Assembly: GCA_934541105.1 (NCBI GenBank)
Contig: CAKTDA010000008.1
Coordinates: forward strand, 173,478-237,477
Source of the DNA: an uncultured Luteitalea sp.
GTDB taxonomy: Bacteria > Acidobacteriota > Vicinamibacteria > Vicinamibacterales > Vicinamibacteraceae
Reading direction: 5' to 3'
Length of the DNA stretch: 64,000 nucleotides
Shown piece after piece: positions 25,928 through 34,548 of the stretch. The translations under genes and the position numbers were made by a program. Every line of letters starts with the position of its first letter. Position 1 is the first letter of the stretch. The notes below the pieces were generated by a model. That model saw nothing but the letters and a program-made list of their open reading frames with translations, ran no database searches and had not been told where the DNA came from.

Positions 25928-27202
25928 GTGTCGCCCTGTGGACGCTGGGGACTGTCATCCGTCGTGCTCGCCTGGATCGGGTTCCTGCACATGACGCGGG
26001 GGACGGCGGTGCGGCACGTGCGCGGCGTTGCCAGCGATGGCGTGCCGGTGGCCATACACGAGCCGGAGTTCCCGCTGGCGGTCACGATGCTGACCGGCGC
26101 GTGGCTCGCGCCGGGCCACCGCGTCGAGGTGATGCTCGACGGCGACGGCACGTACGAGCGGCTGTTTGCCGACCTGCGATCGGCCCGGCAGTCGATCACA
26201 CTGCAGATCTATTACGGCAACTCGGGGCGGATGGCGCGGACGCTTGGCGAGATCCTGCGCGAGCGGTCGGCGGCGGGCGTGCGCGTGCTGGTGCTCTACG
26301 ACGCGTTCGGCACGATCGACATGCCGTCCGATCAGATCGAGATGCTGCGGGCCGCCGGCGCGCAGGTGCACCCCTTCCGGCCGATCCGGCTGTCCACGCT
26401 CCATCTCGCGCAGAACCGGTCGCACGTGCGCGGCATCATCGTGGACAGCCGCATCGGATGGACCGGCGGCTTCGGCATCGACGACAAGTGGTTCGGCGAT
26501 GGCCGCAGCGCGGGCTCGTGGCGCGAGACGAACGTGCGGTTCGAAGGACCGGCCGTGCGGCAACTGCAGGCCGCGTTCACGGCCGCGTGGGTCGAGGCGA
26601 CGGGCGTGCTGCTCGCCGGGCGACCGACGCTCGTCGCCGCGGAAGGAGGCGAGACGACGGCGGGGTTGCTCTCGACCGCCCCGACACTCGGCAGCACCGC
26701 CGCCGAGCGCTTCCTCGCGCTGTCGATTGCGGCGGCCCGGCGGACGCTCTACATCACGAATGCGTACTTCGCACCGGACCGGAACTTCATCGACCTGCTC
26801 TCGGCGGCTGCCCGGCGCGGGGTGGACGTGCGCATCCTGACGGCCGGTGGGCAGACCGACATCAACGTCGTGCGCCTTGCCGGCCGCGCGTGGTACGACA
26901 ACCTGCTGTCGGCCGGGGTGCGGGTCTACGAGTGGCAGCCGACCACGCTGCACGCCAAGACGTTCGTGGCCGATGGCGCGTGGTCGACGATCGGCTCGAT
27001 GAACTTCGACAACCGGTCGCTGGCGCTCAACGACGAAGCCACGCTGATGGTGCTGGACCGGACCGTCGGTTCCGAGATGGAACGCATCTTCCTCGAGGAC
27101 CTGCAGGACGCCGAGGAGATGACGATCGCCGCCTTCCGGCAGCGATCGTGGCTGCAGCGGCTGGCGGAGTGGGGCGCCAACCGGATCCTGCGCCTGCTGT
27201 AG
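25928..27202 (+). CDS. Phospholipase D-like / cardiolipin synthase-type protein
   Basis: The 424-residue protein has an N-terminal membrane helix (SSVVLAWIGFLHMTRG) and two PLD half-domains. Half two has an intact HKD motif, LHAKTFVADGAW (His342, Lys344, Asp349), followed by GSMNFDNRSLALNDEA. Half one reads SHVRGIIVDSRIGWTGG, with His166, Arg168 and Asp173, so its lysine is replaced by arginine. Cardiolipin synthases condense two phosphatidylglycerols in the membrane, and both HKD motifs normally contribute. GTG 25928 is the formal start. However, ATG 25912 read with one fewer G in the G4 run at 25947-25950 gives MTRVRRVALWTLGLSSVVLA, a more natural anchor, so a one-base frameshift is possible. 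Confidence 0.82.
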   Translation: MSPCGRWGLSSVVLAWIGFLHMTRGTAVRHVRGVASDGVPVAIHEPEFPLAVTMLTGAWLAPGHRVEVMLDGDGTYERLFADLRSARQSITLQIYYGNSGRMARTLGEILRERSAAGVRVLVLYDAFGTIDMPSDQIEMLRAAGAQVHPFRPIRLSTLHLAQNRSHVRGIIVDSRIGWTGGFGIDDKWFGDGRSAGSWRETNVRFEGPAVRQLQAAFTAAWVEATGVLLAGRPTLVAAEGGETTAGLLSTAPTLGSTAAERFLALSIAAARRTLYITNAYFAPDRNFIDLLSAAARRGVDVRILTAGGQTDINVVRLAGRAWYDNLLSAGVRVYEWQPTTLHAKTFVADGAWSTIGSMNFDNRSLALNDEATLMVLDRTVGSEMERIFLEDLQDAEEMTIAAFRQRSWLQRLAEWGANRILRLL

Positions 27203-27273
27203 GCCGCGCCTGCTAGTAGTCGAGCGATTCGATCATCCAGCGCCCGCAGTAGCGGTGTTCCTGCTCCAGGGTC

Positions 27274-28230
27274 CTATCGCGTTGCGGTTGCGGGCGTGAT
27301 CACGATGTTGCGGTACTCGACGGGACCGTGGTCGCCCTGCAACAGCAGCGGCCCGGGCTCGCCTTCGGCGCTGTCGAGCGCCCCGCCGGTGATGCCGGGG
27401 ATCTCGCGATTGCAGATGACCGTGGTGCCGTTGAGCACGTAGGTGAGCATCCGCCCGACGAGGGTGACCTCCATCGTCTGCCACTCGCCCGCCGCGCGCG
27501 CGACGTTCTCGCTCGGCGCGATGAATCCGTAGAGCCCGCCGAGGTGATGCGACGACGGATCGAGTCCCGCGGCGTCGTCGATCTGCAGCTCGTACCGGCC
27601 CCGCAGGTACACGCCGCTGTTCGCTCCCTTGGGCACGCGGAACTCCAGTTGCAGCTTGAAGTCCTCGAACGGGCGGGTCGACACGAGGTTGGCGCCGCTC
27701 TTTGCGTTCGTGAGGACGCCGCCCACCACGCTCCATGCGCTGTCGCCGCGTCCGATCGGCTTCCATCCCGCGAGCGACGCGCCGCCGAGCAGGTCGATGG
27801 GGGCGCCCCATGTCGGCGCGGCGGTGCGCTTCAAGGACGGCGCCCGCGTGCCGGACCACGTCACCGACTGCCCGTCGCCCATCGTCATCGTCCCGGTGAT
27901 GCGATCGCCGTCGAGCCGTCCCTCGAACGTGATGTCGCGGGGATTACTCTCCCACTGCGGCGGGATGGCGAACCGGAACGTGCCGTCGGCGACGTCGATC
28001 TTCGCAATCGGACGCGCGCTGCCGCCCGAGCCGACGAACTGTCCGACGAGCGTCGCCCGCCCGGATCGCTCGACCTCGAGCCATGACGGCGCGGTCTCGG
28101 TCCCGCGCTGCACCACGAGGTCCCACCGGCCGACGAGCGCGTCGGAGGCACTGCGCGATTGCGCGGACGGGCCGGCGTGGCCGGCGGCCACGAGCATCAG
28201 CAGGGCGCCGCAGGCGACGCGGGCGATCAT
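27274..28230 (-). CDS. Secreted DUF1080 (3-keto-disaccharide hydrolase family) protein
   Basis: The 318-residue product has a signal peptide (RVACGALLMLVAAGHAGPSA). Residues about 30-120 form a beta-rich N-terminal domain (LVGRWDLVVQRGTE, ITGTMTMGDGQSVTW). Residues about 135-318 are a DUF1080 concanavalin-like domain: GASLAGWKPIGRGDSAWSVV, FKLQLEFRVPKGANSGVYLR, GRYELQIDDA, the final GPVEYRNIVITP. DUF1080 proteins hydrolyse 3-keto-glucosides in characterised examples. Two more DUF1080-bearing genes lie at 40669-46084. ATG 28230 starts the signal peptide. It is convergent with the PLD gene across a 71-bp gap without obvious terminator. Confidence 0.85.
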   Translation of the reverse strand: MIARVACGALLMLVAAGHAGPSAQSRSASDALVGRWDLVVQRGTETAPSWLEVERSGRATLVGQFVGSGGSARPIAKIDVADGTFRFAIPPQWESNPRDITFEGRLDGDRITGTMTMGDGQSVTWSGTRAPSLKRTAAPTWGAPIDLLGGASLAGWKPIGRGDSAWSVVGGVLTNAKSGANLVSTRPFEDFKLQLEFRVPKGANSGVYLRGRYELQIDDAAGLDPSSHHLGGLYGFIAPSENVARAAGEWQTMEVTLVGRMLTYVLNGTTVICNREIPGITGGALDSAEGEPGPLLLQGDHGPVEYRNIVITPATATR

Positions 28231-28353
28231 GTGTCTCTCCACGCACCCGATATTACCTTCCTGCCCGTCCGTCCGCGCAGACGCGTCACCCTGACCGCCG
28301 GACACGTCCGGCGGCTGCGTCTCGACGCCCTGCGTCTCGTCCCCCGCGGTCGG

Positions 28354-29793
28354 TCAGCGAGACGCAGGCTTCCCGCTCGCGACGATATCGCGGAGCTGCC
28401 GACCGAGGACGGCAATGTCGTCACGACGCGCGGGGTCGCCGGCAAGGTTGCGCAGGTGGTCGGGATCGGCTACGGCGTCATAGAGCTCGGTGCCGCGCAT
28501 CCCGTCGGCCCACTCCGTGTAGCGCCAGCGTTCGGTCCGCAGGCTGTATCCCGTGAACGGCTCGGTGCCGCCCCGGCGAACCTGCGACACGGCGGCGCGA
28601 TCCCAGGGGGCGCGCGCATCGGCGAGCAGGGGCACGAGCGATCGTCCGTGCAGCACGGCCGGTGGATCGAGGCCGGCAAGTGCGGCGAGCGTCGGGTAGA
28701 CGTCGAGCAGTTCGACGATCCGCGGGCTGGAAGCGCCGCGTGCCGCCACGCCGCGGCCCGCAACGATGAGCGGCGTCCGCGTCGCGCGCTCGAACAGGGT
28801 CTGCTTCATCCACTGGCCGCGATCGCCGAGGTGATAGCCGTGGTCGCTGACGAACACGACGATGGTGTCGTCGGCGAGGCCGAGACGATCGAGCGCGTCG
28901 AGCAGGCGCCCGATGTTGGCATCGAGGAACGAGACCGAGGCGTAGTAGGCCTGCAGGATGCGGCGCTGCTGCGGCTGGTCGAGCCCCCAATGCGGCGGGT
29001 TCGTGAACCACGCGGGCACCGGCACGTTGGCCGCACGCGGGTGCGGCGGCACGAGGGCAATGCGATCGAGCGGGTACATGTCGAAGTACTTCGCGGGCGC
29101 GATGTAGGGGCAGTGCGGCCGGTAGAAGCCCGCCGCGAGGAAGAACGGCCGATCGCGATGGCGCTCGAGCAGGGCGATGGCCTCGGTGGCTACCTTCCCA
29201 TCCGTGTGCGCCTCGTCTGGCGCAGGCGATGCGTAGAAGGCGAGCGCGCTGCCGAGACCCGTGCGCTGCGGGGTGAAGTTCGTGACGTGCGGTTCCTCGT
29301 CCTTGTCGATGCCGCGCGGATTCACCGTGTGGTCCCACGACGCGGGATCGTCGAGGCCGGGCGTGCCGATCTGGCCCGGGTTGCCGTAGTGATAGATCTT
29401 GCCGACGCGCGCCGAGACGTAGCCGGCCCGCTTGAACATCTGGGGCAGCGTGACCAGGTCGGGGTGGATGCTGCGGAAGTCGGTCTGCAGGTCGTGTACA
29501 CGCGTCGTGTCCGGGCGCAGCCCCGTCAGCATCGACACACGACTGGGGCTGCAGAGCGGGAACTGCGTGTAGGCACGCGTGAAGCGCACGCCGCGCGCCG
29601 CAAGCCGATCCAGGTTCGGCGTCTTCACCATCGGATGCCCGAACGTCCCGATGTCGTCATTCAGGTCGTCGGCCATGATGAGCAGCACGTTGGGCGGCCT
29701 CGGCCCTGGCTGCGCGGAGGCGTTGCCGGGAGTCGCGGCGAGCAGTCCGACGACCCATGCGAGTGCGGCGAGTGAGCGTGTGAGGGTGGACAT
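28354..29793 (-). CDS. Secreted sulfatase, iduronate-2-sulfatase-like
   Basis: The 479-residue arylsulfatase-type enzyme would hydrolyse sulfate esters outside the cytoplasm. The signal peptide is LAALAWVVGLLAATPGNASA. The metal site starts with NVLLIMADDLNDDIG. Formylglycine-forming Cys81 is in LCSPSRVSML, the C-x-P-S-R sulfatase signature, so maturation by a formylglycine-generating enzyme is required; none is seen in this window. Further family blocks are VGKIYHYGNPG, FFLAAGFYRPHCPYIAP and VSDHGYHLGDRGQW. The layout is closest to iduronate-2-sulfatases. The upstream gene is a divergent M28 peptidase 30 bp away, with back-to-back -10 boxes. Confidence 0.92.
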   Translation of the reverse strand: MSTLTRSLAALAWVVGLLAATPGNASAQPGPRPPNVLLIMADDLNDDIGTFGHPMVKTPNLDRLAARGVRFTRAYTQFPLCSPSRVSMLTGLRPDTTRVHDLQTDFRSIHPDLVTLPQMFKRAGYVSARVGKIYHYGNPGQIGTPGLDDPASWDHTVNPRGIDKDEEPHVTNFTPQRTGLGSALAFYASPAPDEAHTDGKVATEAIALLERHRDRPFFLAAGFYRPHCPYIAPAKYFDMYPLDRIALVPPHPRAANVPVPAWFTNPPHWGLDQPQQRRILQAYYASVSFLDANIGRLLDALDRLGLADDTIVVFVSDHGYHLGDRGQWMKQTLFERATRTPLIVAGRGVAARGASSPRIVELLDVYPTLAALAGLDPPAVLHGRSLVPLLADARAPWDRAAVSQVRRGGTEPFTGYSLRTERWRYTEWADGMRGTELYDAVADPDHLRNLAGDPARRDDIAVLGRQLRDIVASGKPASR

Positions 29794-29803
29794 GACGCCC
29801 ACA

Positions 29804-29813
29804 AGAGTAGACT
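29804..29813. promoter_or_regulatory. Overlapping divergent -10 boxes (TACTCT minus / TAGACT plus)
   Basis: AGAGTAGACT reads TAGACT (29808-29813) toward the M28 peptidase and TACTCT (29809-29804) toward the sulfatase. Each ends 10 nt before its start codon. Only 30 bp separate the two genes, so the boxes must compete for RNA polymerase, and any upstream elements lie inside the opposite gene. Confidence 0.4.
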
Positions 29814-29823
29814 GCCGCCAGCC

Positions 29824-31428
29824 ATGCCTGCCCGTCTGCACCTGGTGCGTCCAGGACACGCGCCCGTTCGCCTGCTCGTCGCGCTCGCCAGCACGCTGGC
29901 CCTCGGCACCGTGCTCGCCCAGGATCGCCAGCCCGAGCCGGGAGACAGCCACGGGCGCATGCGGGCCGACCTGGAGTTCCTGGCGTCCCCACCCGTCGCG
30001 GGCCGCGCCTCGCTGACGCAGGGCGCCGATGCCGCGGCGTGGTTCCTCGCCACCGAACTGCGCAAGGCCGGCCTCCGGCCCGGCAACGGCGACAGCTTCC
30101 TGCAGCCGTTCGACGTCGTGCCGCTCCGGCTCGATCGCGAGCAATCGTCGATCGCGGTGCGCCACGCGGCACGCGAGCAGCGATTCACGCCAGTTGCCGT
30201 GGCGTTCCCCGATCCGACAAGTGCGATCGAGTCGACGCTCGACGTCGTGTTTGCCGGGTTCGGCATCACGGCGCCCGAGTTCGGTTACGACGACTACGCC
30301 GGGCTCGACGTGCGCGGCAAGGCGGTACTCGTCTTCGATCACGAGCCGCAGGAGGACGACCCCGGCTCGCGGTTCCACGGCAGGGGCCTGACGCTTCACG
30401 CCAGCACGTGGACCAAGACGCGGACGGCGCAGCAGCACGGTGCCGCCGCGCTGCTCGTCGTCACCGAGCCGGTCAACGCCCATCGATCCACGCCACGGCC
30501 GCCCGACCGTGCCAATGCCCCCTCGCAGGCACTTGCCGCCGGCGAGCTGCGGATCCCGCGCGTCACGCTGCCGGCAAGCGCCGCAGCGGCCCTGCTGCAG
30601 CCGACAGGCCGCACGCCCGCCGATCTGCAGCGCGACATCGACCGCGCGCTGCAACCTGCATCGCGGACGCTCGACGGCGTCAGCATCACGCTGCGCGCCG
30701 TCAACGCCACGCCGCAGCCGCAGGTCTCGCTCAACGTCGTCGGCCTCCTTCCGGGCAGCGACCCTGTCCTGCGCGACGAGACGATCCTCGTCACGTCGCA
30801 CTACGACCACCTCGGCATCCATGAGGGCCGGCTCTATCCGGGCGCGAACGACAACGGATCGGGCACCGTCGCGATGGTCGAGGTCGCGCGCCGGCTCTCG
30901 CGTACGCCACTCGCACGCAGCGTGCTGTTCGTGTCGTTCGGATCCGAGGAGCAGCTGATGCTCGGCTCGTACCACTACGTCGCGCATCCGCTGCGTCCGC
31001 TGGCCACGACCCGCGCCGTGCTCAACCTCGACATGATCGGCCGCAACGAGGAGCACACCCCCGAGAGCCTCGGCGCGTACGAGATCACGGCAGGCCGCAG
31101 CGACCGACTGAACCTCGTCGGCGCCGCCTACAGCCCGGAACTCGCAGCGCTGCTCGATCGCGCGTCAGCGCCGGCCGGGCTCGCCCTGAGCGACAAGTTC
31201 GACCACGAGTCGTCGATGCGGACGCTGTTCCGCTGCGATCACCTGCCGTTCCTCCAGAAAGGGATTCCCGCGGTGTGGCTCTTCGGCGGCTTCCATCCCG
31301 GGTACCACGAGCCCGTCGACACCATCGATCGCCTCGACTTCGACAAGATGGACCGCGTCGTGCGCCTCACGGTCGAGGCCGTCCGCGCACTGGCCGCGGG
31401 CCCGCCGCCACGCTTCCGGTATCGATGA
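29824..31428 (+). CDS. Secreted M28 family zinc peptidase
   Basis: The 534-residue product has a signal peptide (RLLVALASTLALGTVLA). A PA-like insert lies at about residues 120-260 and the M28 catalytic domain at about 300-530. The cocatalytic zinc ligands are readable in order: His326 (TSHYDHLG), bridging Asp343 (GANDNGSG), general base/ligand Glu375-Glu376 (GSEEQ), Asp403 (LDMIGR) and His495 (GYHEPVDT). M28 enzymes are aminopeptidases or glutaminyl cyclases, here extracytoplasmic. Specificity is not readable. It shares a 30-bp divergent promoter region with the sulfatase. Confidence 0.9.
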   Translation: MPARLHLVRPGHAPVRLLVALASTLALGTVLAQDRQPEPGDSHGRMRADLEFLASPPVAGRASLTQGADAAAWFLATELRKAGLRPGNGDSFLQPFDVVPLRLDREQSSIAVRHAAREQRFTPVAVAFPDPTSAIESTLDVVFAGFGITAPEFGYDDYAGLDVRGKAVLVFDHEPQEDDPGSRFHGRGLTLHASTWTKTRTAQQHGAAALLVVTEPVNAHRSTPRPPDRANAPSQALAAGELRIPRVTLPASAAAALLQPTGRTPADLQRDIDRALQPASRTLDGVSITLRAVNATPQPQVSLNVVGLLPGSDPVLRDETILVTSHYDHLGIHEGRLYPGANDNGSGTVAMVEVARRLSRTPLARSVLFVSFGSEEQLMLGSYHYVAHPLRPLATTRAVLNLDMIGRNEEHTPESLGAYEITAGRSDRLNLVGAAYSPELAALLDRASAPAGLALSDKFDHESSMRTLFRCDHLPFLQKGIPAVWLFGGFHPGYHEPVDTIDRLDFDKMDRVVRLTVEAVRALAAGPPPRFRYR

Positions 31429-31457
31429 CGGCCCGCCACGTCACCCACTCCCCTGTG

Positions 31458-31463
31458 TAAGAT
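31458..31463 (+). promoter_or_regulatory. -10 box TAAGAT, leaderless start
   Basis: TGTGTAAGAT ends 6 nt before GTG 31470. There is no ribosome binding site between them, so transcription probably starts at the start codon. Confidence 0.45.
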
Positions 31464-31469
31464 CGATCG

Positions 31470-33884
31470 GTGCATGCCTGGTCCACGGGGGACCGACTCA
31501 CCCACCGTCACAACGCCGAACTCGGCATCGGGCGCATCACGGCCATCGAAGGGCGCGTCCTCGTCGTCGCGTTCGACGAGGCCGGCACGACGCTGCGCCT
31601 TGCGGCCGGCAGCGACGCACTGATCCCGGCAACGGCGCCCGTCGCGCCGCGGGATCGCCCACTCGTGGAGCGGCTCGCCGCCGGAGACGTCGACACGGCA
31701 GACGCGTTCCTCGCCCGCCTCGACGCGCTGCAACTCCTGGCCATCCGGGAGGCCGACGGGCTCGGCTCGATGCTCGGCGGACGCGTGCGGCTGTTCCCCC
31801 ATCAGTTGCACGTGGCCGAGCGCGCCACGGCCAGGATGCCGGTGCGCTGGCTGCTTGCCGACGAGGTCGGGCTCGGCAAGACGATCGAGGCCGCGCTCAT
31901 CATGAACCGGCTCCTGCACACCCGCCGCATCGAGCGCTGCCTCGTCGTCGCGCCCGACGTGCTGACCGTCCAGTGGCTCGGGGAACTGTGGCGCAAGTAC
32001 CACCAGGTCTTCACGCTGATCGACGCCGCCCGTCTCGCCGACGTCGCACGCGACTTCGGGGAGGGCTTCAACCCGTTCGACGTCCATCGCCGCGCCGTGA
32101 TCGCCCTCGAGACGCTCGTCGCCCGGCCGGACCTGACGACGAAGGCCGTCGCCGCCGACATCGACCTGCTGGTCGTGGACGAGGCGCAGCGCCTGCGCTG
32201 GCCGCCCGGCCGCGGCGCCGACCCCGCCTATCGAGCGATTGCGCCAATCGCGGCCCTCGGCCGGCACGTCGTGCTGCTCAGCGCGACGCCGCTCGAGGAC
32301 GATGCGCACGGGTTCTTCCGGCTCCTGCAACTGCTGCGGCCCGACGAGTTCCCGGATGGCCTCGACGTCGAGGCGCGCCTGGCCTCGGGCGTGCCCTTCC
32401 CGCCGTGTACGAGCGCGACGCGGCGCGTGGACATCGGCGGACTGCCGCCACGCGTGCCCGTGCCGATCGACATCGACATGCCGTCGGCAGCGCTTGCGGA
32501 CGCCGTCGCGTCCGGCATGCACCGCGGTGCGCCCGTGACCCCACTCGTCGAGAAGCGGACGGTCGATCGCGTGCAGCGCGCGCTCGCATCGGGAGCCGCG
32601 CTGATGCCGGTGCTGCGCGCGGACGAGGGCGACCTGCGACGGCAGGCGCAGGAATCGGATCGATCCGATCCGCGGATCGCATGGCTCGTGAAGCATGCGG
32701 TGCAGTGGCGCGAGGCGCGCGAGAAGACCCTCGCGTTCGTCGCCCATCGCGAGACGCTCGAGATGGTGCGCGCGGCGCTCGGCGCCCGTGCGGGACTGGC
32801 CACCGCCGTCTTCCACGAGGATCTGCCCGCCGCGCGGCGCGACATCGAGGTCGCACGCTTCCGTGCCGAGGAGGGGCCGAGCCTGCTCGTCTCGACCGAA
32901 GCGGGCGGCGAAGGCCGCAACTTCGAGTTCTGCACGCGGCTGGTGCTCTTCGACCTGCCGTGGAGGCCGACGACTGTCGAACAGCGCATCGGGCGGCTCG
33001 ACCGCATCGGGCGACGCATCCCGGTCGAGATCGTCTACTTCCGCCCCTCGGCGGGCGTCGGTGCGGACGTGGTCCGGGTCTTCGAGCGAATAGGGTTGTT
33101 CCGCGAGCCGATTGCCGGCGTCGAACCACAGCTTGCGCACGTCGAGCGTGCACTCGAGGGCGTGGCGCTCGATGCCTCGGCCCTGCCCATGGACGATGCG
33201 GCCATCGAGGCGCTGCTTGCCGACTCGCATTCGGCCCGTGCCCGCATCCACGACGCGGTGTACCAGCAACTGCACCGCGAGCCGTACCGCGCCGAACTCG
33301 GCCCGCCACTCCTTGCCCGGGTGCCGCCGGATCTCGACGCGTCGATGGAACGCGTGATCACCACGCTCGCCGCGCGCATCGGCTTCCGCGTGGAGCCCGT
33401 GCGCGGCCGGCGGGCGTACGTCATCGAGTTCGGGAGCGAAGCGCTCGTGGACAGCCTGCCAGGCGTGCCGGCCGGCACCGCGTTCGTCGGATCGTTCGAT
33501 CGCGAGTACGCGGTCGTGGACGAAGCCCACGACTTCTTCGCATCAGGACACCCCCTCGTCGAAGGCCTGTTGGCCCATCTCGAGGAGTCGCCCGACGGCC
33601 GCGTCGCACGGCTCGCGCTCCGCCTCCGCGGACAGCCAGGCCTCGGCATCGTCGCCATCTACAGGGACGGCACGGCGTTCGACGTGCGGGCGATCGACAG
33701 CGAGGGGCGCGACAGGCCCGCATGGGCCGACGCGATCAGGCGCCATCCGCCGATCGCGACGCCGATGCCGGCCGGCGCTGTCGCGGCACACGACTGGCCC
33801 GCCATCGTCGGCCGCCTCACGCCACGCCTCGGCCGCCGCCAGCCGCACGCCATCGCCGCGGTCAGCGTCGCAGCCGATGCGTAG
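31470..33884 (+). CDS. SNF2-family helicase-like ATPase, RapA-like
   Basis: The 804-residue protein is a superfamily 2 ATPase. An N-terminal Tudor-like segment (DRLTHRHNAELGIGRITAIE) is followed by Walker A DEVGLGKTIEA with Lys137. The DEAQ box is at 237-240 (VVDEAQRL), motif III is LLSATPLEDDAHG, and the helicase C-domain has LLVSTEAGGEGRNFEF and the arginine finger VEQRIGRLDRIGRR. The order resembles RapA/HepA, which recycles RNA polymerase after termination. RapA is about 970 residues, so this version is shorter and its C-terminal part diverges. It may instead act on DNA or other complexes. It stands alone, with its own leaderless-type promoter. Confidence 0.8.
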   Translation: MHAWSTGDRLTHRHNAELGIGRITAIEGRVLVVAFDEAGTTLRLAAGSDALIPATAPVAPRDRPLVERLAAGDVDTADAFLARLDALQLLAIREADGLGSMLGGRVRLFPHQLHVAERATARMPVRWLLADEVGLGKTIEAALIMNRLLHTRRIERCLVVAPDVLTVQWLGELWRKYHQVFTLIDAARLADVARDFGEGFNPFDVHRRAVIALETLVARPDLTTKAVAADIDLLVVDEAQRLRWPPGRGADPAYRAIAPIAALGRHVVLLSATPLEDDAHGFFRLLQLLRPDEFPDGLDVEARLASGVPFPPCTSATRRVDIGGLPPRVPVPIDIDMPSAALADAVASGMHRGAPVTPLVEKRTVDRVQRALASGAALMPVLRADEGDLRRQAQESDRSDPRIAWLVKHAVQWREAREKTLAFVAHRETLEMVRAALGARAGLATAVFHEDLPAARRDIEVARFRAEEGPSLLVSTEAGGEGRNFEFCTRLVLFDLPWRPTTVEQRIGRLDRIGRRIPVEIVYFRPSAGVGADVVRVFERIGLFREPIAGVEPQLAHVERALEGVALDASALPMDDAAIEALLADSHSARARIHDAVYQQLHREPYRAELGPPLLARVPPDLDASMERVITTLAARIGFRVEPVRGRRAYVIEFGSEALVDSLPGVPAGTAFVGSFDREYAVVDEAHDFFASGHPLVEGLLAHLEESPDGRVARLALRLRGQPGLGIVAIYRDGTAFDVRAIDSEGRDRPAWADAIRRHPPIATPMPAGAVAAHDWPAIVGRLTPRLGRRQPHAIAAVSVAADA

Positions 33885-33933
33885 GTCCTTTCGTGCGCCA
33901 CGCCGATTCGCAGCCCCTGCGGACCGGCTTCGC

Positions 33934-34548
33934 TCAGTGACTTGTCGAGCGTCGAACGACCATGGCATGCAGCGCGGCCACTTCCCGCACGACGGCGTGG
34001 ACGTAGAACGCCGGACTATCGACCGCCGACACGGGCACGGGGCTCGGCACCGCGTCGATGCCGGCGCGTGAGGCGAGGAGCCGCGCGCGGAGGATGTGAT
34101 AGCTGTCGGTGACGAGAATCGCGCGCGTCCAGCCGTGACGCCGCATGAGCTCGCGTGCGTTGCGCACGTTCTCCTCGGTGCTGCGGCTCGTCTCCTCGAG
34201 GACGATGGCCGTCCTCTCGACGCCCTCGCGCATCAGGACCTCCCGGCACCCGTCGGCCTCGCTGCGAGGGGGCTGCACGTGGGGCCCGATGCCGCCGGTG
34301 CAGATGATGCGGGGCGCGTGACCAGCGACCCACAACGCGGCGGCGTGCGCGGAACGACGGGTCAGGGCGCGGTACGGCGTGCCGTCGCGTGACAACGCCG
34401 CGCCGAGCACCAGGATCACGTCGGCGCGGGCCGACGCGTCGAGTGTTGCCGTGCCCGCCAGGTGGATGAGGGCGACAAGCCCCGCACACGTGAGGAGCCA
34501 CGCCGCGCCGAGCCCGACCACGATGCGGCGAAGGCGGCGACCGCTCAC
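33934..34548 (-). CDS. YdcF/ElyC/SanA family membrane protein
   Basis: The 204-residue protein has one N-terminal membrane helix (IVVGLGAAWLLTCAGLVALI) and a DUF218 domain outside. Signature motifs are ADVILVLGAALSRDGTPYRA, HAPRIICTGG, RTAIVLEETSRSTEENVRNA and ILVTDSYHILRARLLA. DUF218 proteins such as SanA and ElyC affect envelope integrity and peptidoglycan precursor use; no reaction is firmly known. GTG 34548 overlaps the symporter stop by 4 bp (GTGA), showing translational coupling. Confidence 0.87.
   Translation of the reverse strand: MSGRRLRRIVVGLGAAWLLTCAGLVALIHLAGTATLDASARADVILVLGAALSRDGTPYRALTRRSAHAAALWVAGHAPRIICTGGIGPHVQPPRSEADGCREVLMREGVERTAIVLEETSRSTEENVRNARELMRRHGWTRAILVTDSYHILRARLLASRAGIDAVPSPVPVSAVDSPAFYVHAVVREVAALHAMVVRRSTSH

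Noticed and set aside
31239..33530. 763-codon minus-strand ORF opposite the RapA-like gene
   Set aside because: Antisense to intact Walker A, DEAQ and helicase motifs; repetitive charged composition.
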